From assembly GCF_017741815.1 (NCBI RefSeq), contig NZ_JAGHMF010000036.1, forward strand, positions 372,001-436,000: a DNA stretch of 64,000 bases, read 5' to 3'. Below the pieces are notes generated by a model. It had not been told where the DNA came from. It did no database searches and was given only the letters and a program-made list of their open reading frames with translations. The stretch's first letter is position 1; the number at the start of each line of letters is the position of its first letter. The DNA is from Rhizobium sp. 16-488-2b. GTDB lineage: Bacteria; Pseudomonadota; Alphaproteobacteria; Rhizobiales; Rhizobiaceae. Shown piece by piece: positions 62,014-64,000 of the stretch. The position numbers and the translations under genes were made by a program.

Positions 62014-63089
62014 TGCGGCGGTCTTCTTTCCCGAAGCTTCTTGTCATCCCCATGATCATAGCGCTCAGCGCATGCAGCGAAGAAAAGGAGAGCGCGCCCC
62101 CGATAAGGCCGGTCCTGTCTAGCATCGTCGAGCTATCGGACTTGCCGACCCCGAGCTTTGCCGGAACGGTCGCGCCGAAGACGGAGACACCGCTCGGCTT
62201 TCGCGTCGGTGGGCTGATGGTGGCACGCGACGTCAACACGGGCGATGTCGTGACGAAGGGCGAGCTACTGGCCTCCCTTGAGCCGACTTCGCTGGAGCTT
62301 GCGGTCAGATCGGCACAGGCGCAGCTAGCCAATGCGCAGGCGCAGCTAGCCAATGCGAGATCCACCGAAGAACGTGCCCGCGCCACATTCCAGGGCGGAA
62401 CGGCTACCAAGTCCAGCCTCGAGAGCAGCGTTCAGGCGACCCAGGCCGCGCAATCGGCAGTGGTGCAGGCACAGACCACGCTCGACAAGTCGAACGAGGA
62501 TCTCTCCTACGCGCAGCTTCTCGCGACCTTCGACGGGGTCGTGACCGCCACCTCCGTCGAAGTCGGGCAGGTGGTATCGGCTGGCGAATCCGTGCTGACG
62601 GTCGCCATGCCCGGCGAACGCGATGCGGTCATTGACATTCCCGAGGGCGAACTGATCCCCGCGATAGGGGATGCCTATTCCATCCTGCTTCAGATTAATC
62701 CATCGATCACGTCGGCAGGTGTGGTGCGCGAGGTGGCGCCGACAGCAGATGCCGCCACACGCACCCGCCGCGTTAAGATAGCGCTGCAGAACCCGCCGGA
62801 TGCCTTCAGGATAGGAACAACAATCACGGCTATCCGGCAGGCCCGCGATATCAAAAAGCTCTTCGTGCCGGCTTCGGCAGTCCTCAATCAGGACGGCAAG
62901 ACCCTGGTCTGGATTGTTGATGAGAAAGCCGAAACCGTTCGATCCCAGGAGGTGAAGCTGCGTGACAAGACGTCGGCGCATCCGGAGGTGGTCTCGGGTC
63001 TGGAGCCGGGGACACGCGTCGTCATCGCCGGCGTTCATAGCTTGAAAGAGGGGCAGAAGATCAAGGTCGAGGGTGGTGCGCGCTCATGA
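62013..63089 (+). CDS. RND efflux periplasmic adaptor lipoprotein, second copy
   Basis: A second membrane fusion protein, 358 aa, with lipobox LSAC at about residue 21. It has the same domain order: GFRVGGLMVARDVNTGDVVTKGELLASLEP, an Ala/Gln-rich hairpin, then DGVVTATSVEVGQVVSAGE. The hairpin contains a duplicated AQLANAQ unit encoded by a perfect 21-bp tandem repeat. Two different adaptors feeding one RND pump recall the TriABC arrangement of Pseudomonas. It overlaps the pump gene by four bases (ATGA). Confidence 0.88.
   Translation: MRRSSFPKLLVIPMIIALSACSEEKESAPPIRPVLSSIVELSDLPTPSFAGTVAPKTETPLGFRVGGLMVARDVNTGDVVTKGELLASLEPTSLELAVRSAQAQLANAQAQLANARSTEERARATFQGGTATKSSLESSVQATQAAQSAVVQAQTTLDKSNEDLSYAQLLATFDGVVTATSVEVGQVVSAGESVLTVAMPGERDAVIDIPEGELIPAIGDAYSILLQINPSITSAGVVREVAPTADAATRTRRVKIALQNPPDAFRIGTTITAIRQARDIKKLFVPASAVLNQDGKTLVWIVDEKAETVRSQEVKLRDKTSAHPEVVSGLEPGTRVVIAGVHSLKEGQKIKVEGGARS
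62316..62357 (+). repeat. 21-bp perfect tandem duplication
   Basis: The unit at 62316-62336 is repeated exactly at 62337-62357. It encodes QAQLANA twice in the coiled-coil hairpin of the second adaptor, lengthening it by exactly two heptad-like turns and keeping the frame. Confidence 0.85.
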
Positions 63090-64000
63090 ACAAGTTCAAC
63101 CTCTCCGACTGGGCGCTCGAACACAGGTCGATGATCTGGTACTTCATGATCGTCTTCGCACTGCTCGGGATTTTCTCCTACATGAACCTCGGGCGCGAGG
63201 AAGATCCGAACTTCACCATCAAGACGATGACGATCTCCACGCAGTGGCCCGGCGCTTCCGCCGAGGAGACCACGAGGCAGGTCACCGAACGCATCGAGCG
63301 CAAGCTCGAGGAATTGGATTCGCTCGACTATACCAATTCGCTGACGATCGCGGGCCAGACGACGGTGTTTGTTTATCTGAAAGATTCCACCAAAGCACGC
63401 GATGTGCCTGGGATCTGGGTGAACGTTCGTAACATGATAAGCGATATCGAAGGGCAATTTCCCTCGGGCGTGCAAGCGCCTACCTTCAACGATCGCTTCG
63501 GCGACGTTTTCGGTAACATCTACGCCTTCACCGCCGACGGATTCACGCAGCGCCAGCTGCGTGACTATGTTGAGAGCGTGCGCCGTAGTATCCTGACTGT
63601 CCCCAATGTTGGGAAGGTTGATCTCGTCGGGGCGCAGGACGAGGTAATCTTCCTCGAATTCTCGACCCGCCAACTCGCCGCGCTCGGCATCAGCCAGGCT
63701 GATGTCCTCAACACGTTGCAATCGCAGAACGCGATCACGCCATCGGGCGTGCTGCAGGCACAAGGCGAGCGTGTCAGCCTGCGTGTCAGCGGCCAGTTCA
63801 CCTCGGAAGACAGTCTGCGCAGCGTCAATCTGCAGGTCAACAACCGCTTCTTCCGGCTGAGCGACATCGCGACCATCACGCGCGGCTATACGGATCCGCC
63901 CACGGCTCTCTTTCGCGTCAACGGCATGCCGGCGATTGCACTGGCCATCGGCATGAAGCAGGGCGCCAATCTGCTTGAGTTCGGCAAGGCGCTGCAGACC
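63086..64000 (+). CDS. RND efflux pump permease, truncated by the window end
   Basis: The first 305 codons of an AcrB/MexB-family proton-driven pump (full length is usually about 1020-1050 aa). It begins MNKFNLSDWALEHRSMIWY. The first membrane helix is followed by LGREEDPNFTIKTMTISTQWPG, then ASAEETTRQVTERIERKLEELDSLDYTNS, SVRRSILTVPNVGKVDLVGA and DIATITRGYTDPPTALFRVNG, the porter-domain order. The EEDPNF form in place of the ExYP of multidrug pumps is typical of the branch in rhizobia with paired adaptors. The ATG overlaps the adaptor stop. The gene continues beyond 64000. Confidence 0.93.
   Translation, partial: MNKFNLSDWALEHRSMIWYFMIVFALLGIFSYMNLGREEDPNFTIKTMTISTQWPGASAEETTRQVTERIERKLEELDSLDYTNSLTIAGQTTVFVYLKDSTKARDVPGIWVNVRNMISDIEGQFPSGVQAPTFNDRFGDVFGNIYAFTADGFTQRQLRDYVESVRRSILTVPNVGKVDLVGAQDEVIFLEFSTRQLAALGISQADVLNTLQSQNAITPSGVLQAQGERVSLRVSGQFTSEDSLRSVNLQVNNRFFRLSDIATITRGYTDPPTALFRVNGMPAIALAIGMKQGANLLEFGKALQT

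Noticed and set aside
1..64000. Search for tRNA, rRNA, CRISPR arrays, phage and insertion sequence genes
   Set aside because: No cloverleaf, spaced repeat array, transposase, integrase or phage structural gene was recognised by reading. A covariance-model or HMM search would be needed to exclude small RNAs.

Overview
The window looks like a chromosomal or chromid segment of an alphaproteobacterium, most likely a member of the Rhizobiales. The evidence is the high-GC coding style, tightly overlapping operons (ATGA and TGATG junctions), many ABC uptake systems, an exopolysaccharide cluster with pyruvyl transferase, TreY/TreZ, a B12-linked ethanolamine ammonia-lyase and the gene repertoire overall. 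No rRNA, tRNA, CRISPR array, prophage or intact insertion sequence was recognised.

Layout. (1) 433-11618: surface polysaccharide cluster with a WecG/TagA-type glycosyltransferase, two family 2 glycosyltransferases, a Wzx-like flippase, a pyruvyl transferase, a TylF-like methyltransferase, an AT-rich N,N-dimethylformamidase-like protein and an O-antigen ligase/polymerase. (2) 11991-21952: topoisomerase IB, treZ/treY, a ybhP/ybhN/clsB-like trio, a glycine-zipper lipoprotein and a small membrane protein. (3) 22012-30419: a divergent Liv-type ABC uptake locus with a GntR regulator, two aldo/keto reductases (one fused to a RidA domain) and a TIGR04076-like protein, around a 24-bp near-palindrome. 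(4) 30570-37555: a cytochrome c, then a cobalamin riboswitch, a btuFCD-type importer, a methyltransferase and eutBC, which together couple corrinoid uptake to a B12-dependent enzyme.

(5) 37562-53376: a 12-gene minus-strand operon (LacI regulator, Gfo/Idh/MocA oxidoreductase, CoA-transferase, crotonase, aldehyde dehydrogenase, complete CUT1 sugar ABC transporter, two GMC oxidoreductases, SDR), divergent from a DUF993 aldolase-like gene. Two similar palindromes lie in the divergent gap. The combination of sugar import, alcohol oxidation, CoA activation and an aldolase-like enzyme does not match a pathway I can name, and it is the best candidate for an undescribed system. (6) 53461-64000: degP, a DeoR regulator, a YbaK-type deacylase, a Tim44-domain protein, a DnaJ-domain protein, panC-panB, and the start of an RND efflux operon with two adaptor lipoproteins and a pump truncated by the window end.

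Start codons were chosen from ribosome-binding sites, overlap with the upstream gene and family start positions. Several differ from the longest possible frame, and this is stated in the entries. Family assignments are by reading sequence motifs, not by database search.
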